The notes beneath the pieces were generated by a model that searched no databases, was not told the DNA's origin, and worked only from the letters and a program-made list of their open reading frames with translations. 21,520 nt of DNA, from the NCBI GenBank assembly GCA_050749785.1, contig JBOGSA010000036.1:1-21520 (forward strand), written 5' to 3'. Source of the DNA: JAGWGI01 sp050749785. GTDB taxonomy: Archaea > Micrarchaeota > Micrarchaeia > Micrarchaeales > CABMGC01. Of this stretch, positions 6,660 through 14,254 are shown piece by piece. The stretch's first letter is position 1, and each line of letters opens with the position of its first letter. A program made the position numbers and the translations under genes.

Positions 6660-9250
6660 TAACCAACAGAATTTGTCATATCCAGGTTGATGAGCCTCTT
6701 TAGCTCTAAAGAATACTCTAAAGGCAGCACATCAGCCAGCGGCTTTATGAAACCTAGAACTATCATCGCTATAGATTCCTCTTCGCTTAGCCCTCTTGAC
6801 ATTAAGTAGAATAATTGCTCCTCACCGATCTTTCCGACACTTGCCTCGTGGCTTATATCAGCGTCATCAGTAGAGATCTGCATGTATGGATATGTGTTTG
6901 TCTTCGCATTTTCCGTAAGGAGTAGTGCATCGCATCTTACTGTGGATTTTGCGCGCAACGCGTCCTTGTTAATGTGAAGCAGTCCCCTGTAAGATGTGAC
7001 ACCGCTTCCCTTTGAAACAGATTTTGAAATTATCCTAGATGTGGTATCCGGTGCAAGATGGTAAACTTTCCCTCCTGAGTCTTGGACCTGCCCTTCTCCT
7101 GCAACTGCAATTGAAAGTATCTCTCCTTTTGCTCCCCGCTCCTTTAGGTATGCGCTGGGATACTTCATGTTGATCTTGCTTCCTATGTTCGCATCGATCC
7201 ACTCCATGTAGCCGTTTTCATATACGAATGCTCTCTGTGTGACAAGGTTGTAAACATTCTTTGACCAGTTCTGTACAGTTACGTATCTGACATGAGCATT
7301 CTTGTGCACCACAATCTCAACTATCGCCGAATGCAGAGCAGAGGCCATGAATATCGGCGCCGTGCAGTTATGAACCGCAGCCCCTTCAGCAACATAACTT
7401 TCATCTTCTTCAACACTGAAGTTGTATACTGGCAGATTCTCAACATTTTCATACAATATGCTTTTTATAGGTACAAATGCATAATCTCCTACAATTTCTG
7501 CGAAAGACGAAACTGTCTCCATTTGCTGTGCAGAAACAAGCATCATTTCATTTCCATCTGGACTTTCTGTGCTTAGATCAAAATTTATTGTAGTAGCAAA
7601 TTTCCTCAGATTCTGACCACCTATACGTACACAATACATTTCATGCCTTCTCCCTCCTCTCTTCTGAACATTTAGAGAAGCAAAAATATTCATCCTAAAT
7701 AGCATTTCTCTAATTTGCCTAGAGAGTGTTTTTGATATTGTATTTATTCTAAACATCCTTATTTTAGCGTGTGGGTATTTTTTACTCATGAAATTTCCAT
7801 CACCTCTCCACATGCCTTTTACAAGCTCCATTTGTTTTTCTATGCTTTCATAGAGGGCCCATTTAGGCAACCTTTTATTTGCGGCACCTTTTCCAAACTC
7901 TTCTTTAAAAAATCTTGCAGCTACTGTAGAGCATAAAACAATACTCACGCCATTTTTGTATTCTTTTTGGACTGAGGGCTTTTTTCCAAAATATTTTTCC
8001 AGAAGTCCAACAACATCATTTATATAATCAGTTTCATCTTTATTAAACGTAAATGTGAGGTAGCTATCACCATTCACGCCCATCATGCTACCCTCTGCAA
8101 GATAATAACCTATTAACCTGAAGAAGTCTCTATCGGTTTTTAATTTTAAAATTACTGCAAGTTGTTTCTTCAATCTATTTCCAATTTCAATAACAAAGGC
8201 CCTTTCCTCTTGTGATTCAACAGTTCTATCTATGGGGAGTGCAAGATAATCCCCCTTTTTCAAATCTTTTGTTGCAACCCATTCTGTTCCCCATTTCCTA
8301 TTTTTATAAGTTTTATCAGTTTTTCTTACTACTACAAATGGATGCTCTTCAGTTGCCTTTATCTTAGTTGAAGTATCTCCATAATATTCAATTGTGGCAA
8401 GCTTTCCATCATATGGCCTTACTTGGGTGTGATAAACTTTTCTATATCTTGCTTTGTGAGTCAAAACTTTATCTCCAATTTTTATCTCTTCTATCTGCTT
8501 CATCCCTTCCTCAGTAACAATCTCGGTCCCTGCAATTAGACAACCCTCGATGTAAGTCACCTCGCTTCCCTCATCAGCTATGATGAGCGTTCTTTCAAAC
8601 TGACCTGCCTTGTCGGAGTTGATTCTAAAGTAAGCCTGCAGCGGCATCTTCACCTTCACTCCTTTTGGAACATAGATGAATGAACCTCCGGACCAAACTG
8701 CCGTGTTAAGTGCAGCGAACTTGTTGTCGCTTGATGGTATTAGCGTTCCGAAATATTGCTTCATGAGTTCTGGATATTTTTTTAGCGCGCTGTCCGTGTC
8801 TGTGAAGATTACTCCCTGTTCCTCGAGCTCTTTCTTGACGTGGCTGTATACCACTTCAGAGTCGTACTGCGCCTCTGCGCCTGCGAAGAACTTTTGTTCT
8901 GCCTCTGGGATGCCGAGCTTGTCGAATGTTTTCTTGATGTCATCTGGAACGTCTGCCCAATTGCTTCCCTTCTTGTCTGTTGCCTTCAGATAATAGTAAA
9001 TGTCATTGTAATCTATCTTGTTCAGATCTGCGCCCCATTGCGGGGTCGGCTTTGAAAGGAAGATCTTGTATCCCTGCAATCTCCTTTCGAGCATCCACTC
9101 AGGCTCCTTCTTCATCATCGAGATTTCCCTTACTATCTCCTCATCTAGCCCCTTCCTTGTCTTGAACTTGTACTCGAAGTTGTCGTGGAATCCGTAGTTC
9201 TGCTTGTACTCTGCTTCCCGGTCAACAAACTCCTGTTTTAGATCATCCAT
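6659..9250 (-). CDS. sufB: Fe-S assembly scaffold protein SufB, intein-containing precursor
   Basis: SufB is the main scaffold on which Fe-S clusters are built. The 863-residue precursor has an N-extein (1-236), an intein (237-628) and a C-extein (629-863); splicing would give a 471-residue SufB, the normal length. Conserved C-extein features are RCDALLL (Cys381 in the mature protein) and HEASVGKIGEEQLFYLMSRG (His409-Glu410), matching the Cys and His-Glu pair known to matter in E. coli SufB, with the same 28-residue spacing. The intein interrupts the conserved YIEG-C motif, so the first C-extein residue is that motif's Cys. The ATG at 9250 is preceded by AAGGTG inside the end of the upstream regulator gene, two bases away. 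Confidence 0.97.
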   Translation of the reverse strand: MDDLKQEFVDREAEYKQNYGFHDNFEYKFKTRKGLDEEIVREISMMKKEPEWMLERRLQGYKIFLSKPTPQWGADLNKIDYNDIYYYLKATDKKGSNWADVPDDIKKTFDKLGIPEAEQKFFAGAEAQYDSEVVYSHVKKELEEQGVIFTDTDSALKKYPELMKQYFGTLIPSSDNKFAALNTAVWSGGSFIYVPKGVKVKMPLQAYFRINSDKAGQFERTLIIADEGSEVTYIEGCLIAGTEIVTEEGMKQIEEIKIGDKVLTHKARYRKVYHTQVRPYDGKLATIEYYGDTSTKIKATEEHPFVVVRKTDKTYKNRKWGTEWVATKDLKKGDYLALPIDRTVESQEERAFVIEIGNRLKKQLAVILKLKTDRDFFRLIGYYLAEGSMMGVNGDSYLTFTFNKDETDYINDVVGLLEKYFGKKPSVQKEYKNGVSIVLCSTVAARFFKEEFGKGAANKRLPKWALYESIEKQMELVKGMWRGDGNFMSKKYPHAKIRMFRINTISKTLSRQIREMLFRMNIFASLNVQKRGGRRHEMYCVRIGGQNLRKFATTINFDLSTESPDGNEMMLVSAQQMETVSSFAEIVGDYAFVPIKSILYENVENLPVYNFSVEEDESYVAEGAAVHNCTAPIFMASALHSAIVEIVVHKNAHVRYVTVQNWSKNVYNLVTQRAFVYENGYMEWIDANIGSKINMKYPSAYLKERGAKGEILSIAVAGEGQVQDSGGKVYHLAPDTTSRIISKSVSKGSGVTSYRGLLHINKDALRAKSTVRCDALLLTENAKTNTYPYMQISTDDADISHEASVGKIGEEQLFYLMSRGLSEEESIAMIVLGFIKPLADVLPLEYSLELKRLINLDMTNSVG
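7367..8542 (-). mobile_element. SufB intein with LAGLIDADG homing endonuclease
   Basis: This 392-residue in-frame protein intron splits sufB at YIEG|C. Splicing blocks are visible: Cys1 in CLIAGTEIVT (block A), ATEEHPF with TxxH at 64-67 (block B), VYNFSVEEDESYVAEG (block F) and the final AAVHN (block G), followed by Cys+1. Two endonuclease motifs lie between, LIGYYLAEG (143-151) and LVKGMWRGDG (240-249); both keep an acidic residue (Glu150, Asp248), so the nuclease could be active. The DNA is much richer in A+T than the flanking extein (about 27% GC at 7741-7800 against 48% at 9061-9120), which points to later acquisition. Mycobacterial SufB also carries inteins; whether the site is identical needs an alignment. 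Confidence 0.95.
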
Positions 9251-9252
9251 TT

Positions 9253-9588
9253 TTACACCTTTATGCTCTCCGCGCTAGAGAAGCTGCAGTTGAATGCGTT
9301 GACCGACTGGCAGAGCTTGCAGACGCACATGTTGACATACTGCTTGTTGCCCTCCGCGATCTTGGCTATGTAGCTGTCAATCAGCTTCGTGTTGAGCTTC
9401 GCCTCTATCTCCTTCACCCTGTCCGAGTACTTGCCGTTCATGTACTTGCTCACCGCTGCCTGTGCGACGTCAAGAAGGCCTGCGACTGCATCCTCGCTCA
9501 GCTTGTGCTTGTTCACCAGCTCCTTCGCTATGTAGGACCTTATCGCAGGTATTATCTCATTGGTCGCTATCTCGTACATCGATGGCAT
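9253..9588 (-). CDS. Predicted HTH regulator of the suf operon with C-terminal cysteine cluster
   Basis: This 111-residue protein resembles the archaeal COG2522 type of regulator. A helix-turn-helix spans about residues 28-55 (KLSEDAVAGLLDVAQAAVSK), and the C-terminal part carries CVCKLC plus a further Cys in FNCSF, a plausible Fe-S or metal site. As the first gene of the SUF operon it may sense Fe-S supply and control its own operon. The ATG at 9588 has GGGAG upstream. The predicted transcription start lies in a perfect palindrome (9597-9613), the expected place for an autoregulatory operator. Family membership and position are visible; the sensing role is inferred. Confidence 0.8.
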   Translation of the reverse strand: MPSMYEIATNEIIPAIRSYIAKELVNKHKLSEDAVAGLLDVAQAAVSKYMNGKYSDRVKEIEAKLNTKLIDSYIAKIAEGNKQYVNMCVCKLCQSVNAFNCSFSSAESIKV

Positions 9589-9596
9589 TTACTCCC

Positions 9597-9613
9597 TTAT
9601 AACTGAGTTATAA
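9597..9613. promoter_or_regulatory. Perfect 17-bp palindrome, candidate suf operator
   Basis: TTATAACTGAGTTATAA has two 8-base arms that are exact reverse complements around a central G. It lies 8 bases before the ribosome site and on the predicted transcription start of the regulator-suf operon, so a bound dimer would block initiation. The regulator encoded by the first gene is the natural candidate to bind it. Confidence 0.6.
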
Positions 9614-9625
9614 TAGGCGTTAGAA

Positions 9626-9635
9626 TACTTAAATA
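9626..9635 (-). promoter_or_regulatory. TATA box of the suf operon
   Basis: On the minus strand this reads TATTTAAGTA, centred near 9631. The expected start, about 26 bases on, falls near 9605, the centre of the palindrome, leaving a leader of some 17 bases with GGGAG before the first ATG. Confidence 0.6.
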
Positions 9636-9660
9636 CCTATCTGTGAAAGTTGACCACAAT

Positions 9661-9670
9661 CTTTAAATAT
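9661..9670 (+). promoter_or_regulatory. TATA box at the left end of the Fic islet
   Basis: CTTTAAATAT is centred about 26 bases before the ATG at 9692, which predicts a leaderless message. It is divergent from the suf promoter some 30 bases away. Confidence 0.5.
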
Positions 9671-9691
9671 GACCTTCTACAAAACAAGATT

Positions 9692-9853
9692 ATGCGAATA
9701 AATAAAAACAACCAGCAAACAGTTTTTGTAGCAACACTGGGTGCCAGTAAGTGTCCAAGACTTGTTGTTCACCAAGATACGGCAAACTTAAGGGATGATT
9801 TTAATAGGAATCCAGTAGAGTCGAGTAAAAAACTAATTAAACTCCTGTTTTAA
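9692..9853 (+). CDS. Small protein, 53 aa, upstream of the Fic gene
   Basis: The 53 residues run from MRINKNNQQTVFVATLGASK to SSKKLIKLLF. I do not recognise it. The frame extends upstream to 9650, but the TATA box at 9661-9670 favours the ATG at 9692 as a leaderless start. There is no membrane segment. It lies 85 bases before fic on the same strand and shares its A+T-rich base use, so the two probably arrived together. An antitoxin or regulator of the Fic protein is conceivable, as is the remnant of a longer gene. Confidence 0.45.
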   Translation: MRINKNNQQTVFVATLGASKCPRLVVHQDTANLRDDFNRNPVESSKKLIKLLF

Positions 9854-9861
9854 TTACGCCT

Positions 9862-9871
9862 TTAATATTGA
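9862..9871 (+). promoter_or_regulatory. Possible TATA box of the Fic gene
   Basis: The stretch CTTTAATATT, starting near 9862, would place a start near 9893 and give a leader of about 45 bases before the TTG start. The rest of 9854-9938 holds only the AGGGGG ribosome site. Fic could instead be read from the promoter of the small ORF upstream. Confidence 0.35.
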
Positions 9872-9938
9872 GGCAAAAAGCAAAGCTGTTAGTAGGTGTA
9901 CTTTAGCTTGGTGCCGCACGATTTCATAGGGGGATTAT

Positions 9939-11765
9939 TTGGAATTAAATTATTTAGACATTCTAAAAGAACTGGGCGTTAATGAATTACTGAAGGAGAA
10001 TAATGCTACTGATATTGAGAAACATTTGAAGGAAAATATTACCCGTATAATTTTTGAGTCAAGCAAGTATGAGGGCAATGAACTAGCGGAACCAATCGGA
10101 AAATTACTGCTAGATGGGAAACTACTTACTCATTCTGACGGTTTTTTGAGTTATATAGAATTGATAAATCATAAAGAAGCTTATGAAAAAGGTTTAGAGT
10201 TAATCCATAAAAAAATAAATGTTGAGGACGTTATTGCGCTCCATAAATTCCTAACAAAAAATCTTTTTGATACGTACGCTGGACTAAGAAGAATTGTTAT
10301 TAGCGTTGGAACCCATATTAGTGACGATGAAAAAGTAGTGAATTACGAACTCGAAAAAATCCTTAGACACCTAAATAAGTCAGCTACTTCCAATATAGAA
10401 GTATTTTCGAATATGGCCGATTTTTCTACGAGTTTTTTGAAATTACATCCATTTGAAGATGGAAACGGAAGAGTTTGCAGAATATTGATTAATGTTTATC
10501 TATTAAAAAACGGATTTTTGCCGTTGACAGTAAACGAGAAGGAGTTGAACAGTTGGTCAACAGCGATGAGCGCGTATGATTCAGCAGATTACTATCTCCC
10601 TCCCTTTCTCCATCTACTAACTTTTTATCTCCGGCTAGAGGAAAGACAAAAGTTAATAGAAAAAGCGAAAGTTATGAAACCCAAAAATAATGAAGCCAGA
10701 CAGATTAAAGACATTATACTAAGCATAACCGGTAACTTGAGCGGATCAGTATTAAAGAAAGAGATATCCTGGCTTTATGATAATGCAACTAATGAAAAAT
10801 CAAAACTCGCTTCATTATTTTTAGTTGCAAATCGTATGGTTGATGATGCAGTCATAATTAAGGGTTCTAAGGACCATAGTAAAAACGTTCGGGGGATGGC
10901 ACTATTGGCTATGTACGAACTGCTCAAAAACTCAAAAATAAAAACATATATTAGAGAAGTACGGCATTTAGCGATTGATGACAAATCAGAAATTATTAGA
11001 AGAACAGCAATCATGAGTTTAGGATTTACAAATAACTTGACTTATCCTATATGTAGAAAGATAATTGATCATAAAATTGGCTCTCAGGAACTATGCGCTT
11101 TATGCATTGCATCAAGTTTTTCAAGCAACTTTAAAGGCAAACAAAAACTTCTTTTGAGTTTGACGAGTAATCAAAACAAGAATGTTAGACTTTTTGCTTA
11201 CTTCTCTCTTGCTAGTGTTACAAATGACTTAAGTGATCTGTGTAAATTATTGAATAATATTCGCGAAGAACCTCCAGAAACTAAATTTTTTGTTATCACT
11301 CAACTGCAGAAAGCTGGTAAACTGAATTTTAACAAGATTGCTAATGAACTGGTTGAGACTGCAACAACATACGAAGCAAAGACACTACTTTTAGGTTTAC
11401 TAACTAAAGAAAAGAGTGTAAATCCAATATACTCGCATTTCGCGTTGCAAATATTGAATTCAAAAACTTCGGATAACAGTGAAAAAGCGTATGCTACATT
11501 TCTCATTGGAATTGCAAAAGGATTTGATTATCTTAAGTCTATTGGTAAATCTATCAGCTCCAAAAATGATACCTTAGAGAATATTGCACTATTTTTAAAT
11601 TATATAAGGTGGCTTGGTAATACGCAACCGGGTAAAGAGCAATTACTTTCCCTGAACGATGCTAAACTAAATTTTGTAGAAGCAACAGAAATAGGTAAAA
11701 TGCTCTCTCATAATTCATATGGAAACCATTTTTTATTCCTTTACAGGAAAGAATTAGGAAAATAG
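9939..11765 (+). CDS. Fic-domain protein with C-terminal HEAT-like repeats
   Basis: Fic enzymes usually transfer AMP, or other phosphate-containing groups, from a nucleotide to a protein hydroxyl. The catalytic motif HPFEDGNGRVCR (170-181) is complete, including the catalytic His170. An N-terminal inhibitory-helix motif of the S-x-x-x-E-G type (Ser41 to Gly46) marks it as a class II, self-inhibited Fic protein. After the Fic domain (to about residue 235) come some 370 residues of helical repeats of HEAT type, for example NVRGMALLAMYELLKN and IIRRTAIMSLGF, probably a protein-binding scaffold. It starts at TTG (9939) after AGGGGG. Its DNA is much richer in A+T than its neighbours (33% GC at 9961-10020 against about 62% at 12061-12120), suggesting transfer. 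The target is unknown. Confidence 0.88.
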   Translation: MELNYLDILKELGVNELLKENNATDIEKHLKENITRIIFESSKYEGNELAEPIGKLLLDGKLLTHSDGFLSYIELINHKEAYEKGLELIHKKINVEDVIALHKFLTKNLFDTYAGLRRIVISVGTHISDDEKVVNYELEKILRHLNKSATSNIEVFSNMADFSTSFLKLHPFEDGNGRVCRILINVYLLKNGFLPLTVNEKELNSWSTAMSAYDSADYYLPPFLHLLTFYLRLEERQKLIEKAKVMKPKNNEARQIKDIILSITGNLSGSVLKKEISWLYDNATNEKSKLASLFLVANRMVDDAVIIKGSKDHSKNVRGMALLAMYELLKNSKIKTYIREVRHLAIDDKSEIIRRTAIMSLGFTNNLTYPICRKIIDHKIGSQELCALCIASSFSSNFKGKQKLLLSLTSNQNKNVRLFAYFSLASVTNDLSDLCKLLNNIREEPPETKFFVITQLQKAGKLNFNKIANELVETATTYEAKTLLLGLLTKEKSVNPIYSHFALQILNSKTSDNSEKAYATFLIGIAKGFDYLKSIGKSISSKNDTLENIALFLNYIRWLGNTQPGKEQLLSLNDAKLNFVEATEIGKMLSHNSYGNHFLFLYRKELGK

Positions 11766-11770
11766 GTTTA

Positions 11771-11908
11771 ATGAGTGGAGATTACGTTCTCTCTTCTATA
11801 TGTAATGAATTAGAGCAGCGACTTCAGCTAAGGTTAGATAGCGTTTTTAAGCAGATAAAACGTGATGATCTAGTACAAAAGAAGGCAACATGTCCAAGCA
11901 AAGTATAA
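11771..11908 (+). CDS. Small protein, 45 aa, directly after the Fic gene
   Basis: ATG to TAA encodes 45 residues, from MSGDYVLSSICNELEQRLQL to QKKATCPSKV. It begins five bases after the Fic stop with AGG just upstream, as in an operon. The sequence predicts a charged amphipathic helix with two cysteines. I do not recognise it. It could be a small Fic partner, a truncated gene or a chance frame. Beyond it, 11909-12029 holds nothing I can name. Confidence 0.4.
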   Translation: MSGDYVLSSICNELEQRLQLRLDSVFKQIKRDDLVQKKATCPSKV

Positions 11909-12029
11909 CTCTTAATTCGCTAATTATTCAATGTATCTTCTTCAAATTCACTTCTCCTATATACTATCTTTCTCGAAGAGGAATTTATGATTTACCTGCT
12001 AGGCTTACTTCTAGATATTACAGTGAAAA

Positions 12030-12599
12030 TTAGAGCTCAATCTTCTTTACTTCGAGCTTTGCCATCGGTGCGATCCTGTTGACCACCTTCATCGCCTCCA
12101 TCTGGAAGCCGCCGTCGATGACCGCCTTCACAAAAGCCTCGGTGCTCAGCGAATTGACATATTGGGTAGTGAAAAGCGAAAGCTCTCTCCTTATTCCTTG
12201 CTTCTTTGGCGTGTTGATCTTGTACCTGCTTATTCCAATTAGCTTAAGCACGACAGACTTTCCATCCTTGTCCTTCAAGCTCGATATTGTATAAACTGCG
12301 CTCGATCCTCTCCTTACTAGTGAATGCGTGTAGCTGTATACCTGCTCAAGGTAGTTTATTTCGGTCTGCGCTGCCTCTCCGTTAGCGCTTATTACTCTAA
12401 GTCCGATTGTCATGAAAGAGTGCTGCGGGTTCTTTGTTATCCAAGAAAGGCTGACCTTTATCACCCTCCCAATAACGCTCTTTTCGTCCTGGGCCGGTAT
12501 CTCACCGATTATCGAATCGCCGAGAATCTTAGGCGTGTGTACGTTGAACCATACTTTCGTCTTCCATTTCTCAATTGCTTTTGCAGATGTAGTAGCCAA
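12030..12599 (-). CDS. rps3ae: 30S ribosomal protein eS1 (S3Ae)
   Basis: This is a small-subunit ribosomal protein shared by archaea and eukaryotes. The 189 residues show the family N-terminus KWKTKVWFNVHTPKILGDS, then the core through GRVIKVSLS and the segment KDGKSVVLKLIGISRYKINT. It starts at TTG (12599), four bases after the uS15 stop; AAGGT, formed by the last codon and stop of the uS15 gene, is the ribosome site. Co-transcription with uS15 is likely. It is slightly shorter than many archaeal homologues (about 195-225), mostly at the C-terminus. Confidence 0.95.
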   Translation of the reverse strand: MATTSAKAIEKWKTKVWFNVHTPKILGDSIIGEIPAQDEKSVIGRVIKVSLSWITKNPQHSFMTIGLRVISANGEAAQTEINYLEQVYSYTHSLVRRGSSAVYTISSLKDKDGKSVVLKLIGISRYKINTPKKQGIRRELSLFTTQYVNSLSTEAFVKAVIDGGFQMEAMKVVNRIAPMAKLEVKKIEL

Positions 12600-12603
12600 T
12601 CAA

Positions 12604-13071
12604 TTACCTTCCTTTTATCAACAGAGCTGCCTGTTCAGGCGCGTACTTCCAATCCTCCGGTATCACTCCTACTCTCTTGTAGTATTTTGTGAGTCTCCAG
12701 ATTTTTGATTCGACTCTCTTGAGCCTTGCCGTGTTGTAAACATCCTTGTGATTCTTTGTTATGTGCGTCCTCATTATGACCGCCTTTTTTATGAGGTCTA
12801 AGAAGTCCTGTGGGAATTGGGTCTTTACGCCCTTTTCTGTGAGTATCTCGCCAAGCCTCTTTCCGAAAACCTGCTTAACATACTTCACGCCGTGTTTCTC
12901 CTTGAGCATCTGGCCGATTTGCGCCTGGTGCATGTTCTGCTTTGCATAGCCCACAACGATATCTTCGATCTGGGCCTTTGTGAGTTTGAGGTCTTCTGGC
13001 ATCTTTCCGATTACTACCTCTGGCTTTCGCGACTTCGCCTTTCCGTGTCCGCCAGTGTGCATTCGAGCCAT
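12604..13071 (-). CDS. rps15: 30S ribosomal protein uS15
   Basis: This small-subunit protein binds 16S rRNA near the central domain junction. The 155 residues begin MARMHTGGHGKAKS, the archaeal/eukaryotic form with an N-terminal extension before the S15 core, and continue to the rRNA-binding helices (HKDVYNTARLKRVESKIWRL). The frame is open to a GTG at 13080, but the ATG at 13071 gives the family's normal start. A TATA-like element (13096-13110) about 30 bases upstream makes the transcript almost leaderless. It is followed by eS1, a usual archaeal pairing. Confidence 0.96.
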   Translation of the reverse strand: MARMHTGGHGKAKSRKPEVVIGKMPEDLKLTKAQIEDIVVGYAKQNMHQAQIGQMLKEKHGVKYVKQVFGKRLGEILTEKGVKTQFPQDFLDLIKKAVIMRTHITKNHKDVYNTARLKRVESKIWRLTKYYKRVGVIPEDWKYAPEQAALLIKGR

Positions 13072-13095
13072 CAAAATCACATAAGTTCGTCTAAT

Positions 13096-13110
13096 GTATT
13101 AAATTTTAAG
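13096..13110 (-). promoter_or_regulatory. TATA box of the uS15-eS1 operon
   Basis: The minus strand reads CTTAAAATTTAATAC, centred near 13102, predicting a start within about five bases of the uS15 ATG. A second candidate, CTTATAAAT at 13175-13183, would give a leader of about 80 bases. Confidence 0.45.
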
Positions 13111-13191
13111 ATAGGAAAGAAATAATGTTTTAGCTTTAAGTCAGTCCTATCTCTGATATCTATTTGTAAAGAACATTTATAAGTATTATCG

Positions 13192-13216
13192 TTCGGAGAG
13201 CTATTTGCACTCCGAA
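13192..13216. repeat. Inverted repeat over the stop codon of the kinase-fold gene
   Basis: TTCGGAG (13192-13198) and CTCCGAA (13210-13216) form a 7-bp stem with an 11-base loop that contains the stop codon at 13201-13203. No T-run follows on the minus strand, so it is not a classic terminator; it might be a 3'-end processing or stability element, or coincidence. Confidence 0.35.
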
Positions 13217-14250
13217 AGCTTCTCAAAAAAGTGGCCAAAGAGCCGCTGCTGCATATGCAGCATGTGGAAAAGAACCTTCCTGTTTGCTCCCTTTTCCCAG
13301 AAGTAGCCGTTTGCAGCGCCAAGATCCGCAAGTATCGTCCCAATTGACCTGTTGAGCATCTGCGCAGACATCTTTCTATCAAAATCCTTGTCCCTTTTTA
13401 TTATTGGGATTTTTTTATATGCCGCTATCCACCTATTCACATATCGAAGCAGCTCATCCTCGTTGTAATCCAAATCACGTATCGCCATCCAGCAGTGCCA
13501 TATGTTCATAGCAAGATCGTTGTATTGATACGAATGACCCCAGAAAAGGTTTGACATCAATACAAATGATCCATCTTCCTTTCTGAACACATCTTCAGGT
13601 GTTATGTGATTGTGTGAGATGACTACTGGGATAGTTGCAAAATGCTTCGCAGCAATCGGATAATATCGCATTAGGTATGGAGCATAATCTTGAAGCTCGA
13701 AAACTCCCTTGTCCTCGCACAACCTCTTCCAATAATCTACTTTCTCCATTGAGTTTGCAACGTAATTTCCTTTCTTTATTGGAAGAAAGTCCTTTGTTAT
13801 CGCCTTTGTCCTGTATTCCTGATAAAAACGACAGAATTCTTTCATCTGTGCATCTGAGGCGAAAGGTCTTCTAAATATGAACGGAGCGTCTACCAGTTCA
13901 CTTATTGTGAACCCGTATCTCCTTGTAGCGTTCCATTTTTCATGAAGATAGATGCGTGGTGCATGAACTATTTTGCTTGCGTTCTGGCTTTCAAACTTTC
14001 TTATTATCTCGACTTCATCAACATTGACCTGCAGCCCTTGAAGCTTGAGCACTGCGTTCTTGCTCTCGTAAGTTCCCCTGTACAATATGCTTCCGACTTT
14101 CTTGTCATCATACACCTTTCCTCTGAATATTTCTTTATCTACCACGAAGCCTGTTTTTGCAATGACCTGTGAAAGAATCTTTTTCCCTCTGTGGTATAAG
14201 TCGAAATCATGCCCCTTGTCAAAAAATCTTTCACTTATTCTGTTGACCAT
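13201..14250 (-). CDS. Kinase-fold (aminoglycoside-phosphotransferase-like) protein, probably catalytically dead
   Basis: I see a protein-kinase/APH-like layout but cannot name the family. Residues 44-75 resemble the N-lobe with the ATP-binding lysine (AVLKL, Lys69); EVEIIRKFE (79-87) fits the following helix and ISELVD (116-121) the hinge. The catalytic-loop position reads ISHNHITPEDVF (211-222) where kinases of this fold have H-G-D-x-H-x-x-N, so the catalytic Asp appears replaced by His and the metal-binding Asn by Asp. The expected Asp of the next strand is Ser233 (VLMSN). This suggests a pseudokinase. The protein has 349 residues, starts at ATG after AGGTAATTG, and follows valS by four bases. 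The fold call is moderate; loss of activity is inferred. Confidence 0.6.
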   Translation of the reverse strand: MVNRISERFFDKGHDFDLYHRGKKILSQVIAKTGFVVDKEIFRGKVYDDKKVGSILYRGTYESKNAVLKLQGLQVNVDEVEIIRKFESQNASKIVHAPRIYLHEKWNATRRYGFTISELVDAPFIFRRPFASDAQMKEFCRFYQEYRTKAITKDFLPIKKGNYVANSMEKVDYWKRLCEDKGVFELQDYAPYLMRYYPIAAKHFATIPVVISHNHITPEDVFRKEDGSFVLMSNLFWGHSYQYNDLAMNIWHCWMAIRDLDYNEDELLRYVNRWIAAYKKIPIIKRDKDFDRKMSAQMLNRSIGTILADLGAANGYFWEKGANRKVLFHMLHMQQRLFGHFFEKLSECK

Positions 14251-14254
14251 TCAA

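Noticed and set aside
7292..7576. Plus-strand 94-codon frame within the sufB intein junction
   Set aside because: It spans the intein/extein border in antisense; the coding frame on the minus strand is certain.
11909..12029. Further gene in the Fic islet
   Set aside because: No frame of useful length; the stretch is A+T-rich and holds no recognisable signal.
13192..13216. Intrinsic terminator after the kinase-fold gene
   Set aside because: The stem is real, but no T-run follows on the transcribed strand, so I list it only as an inverted repeat.
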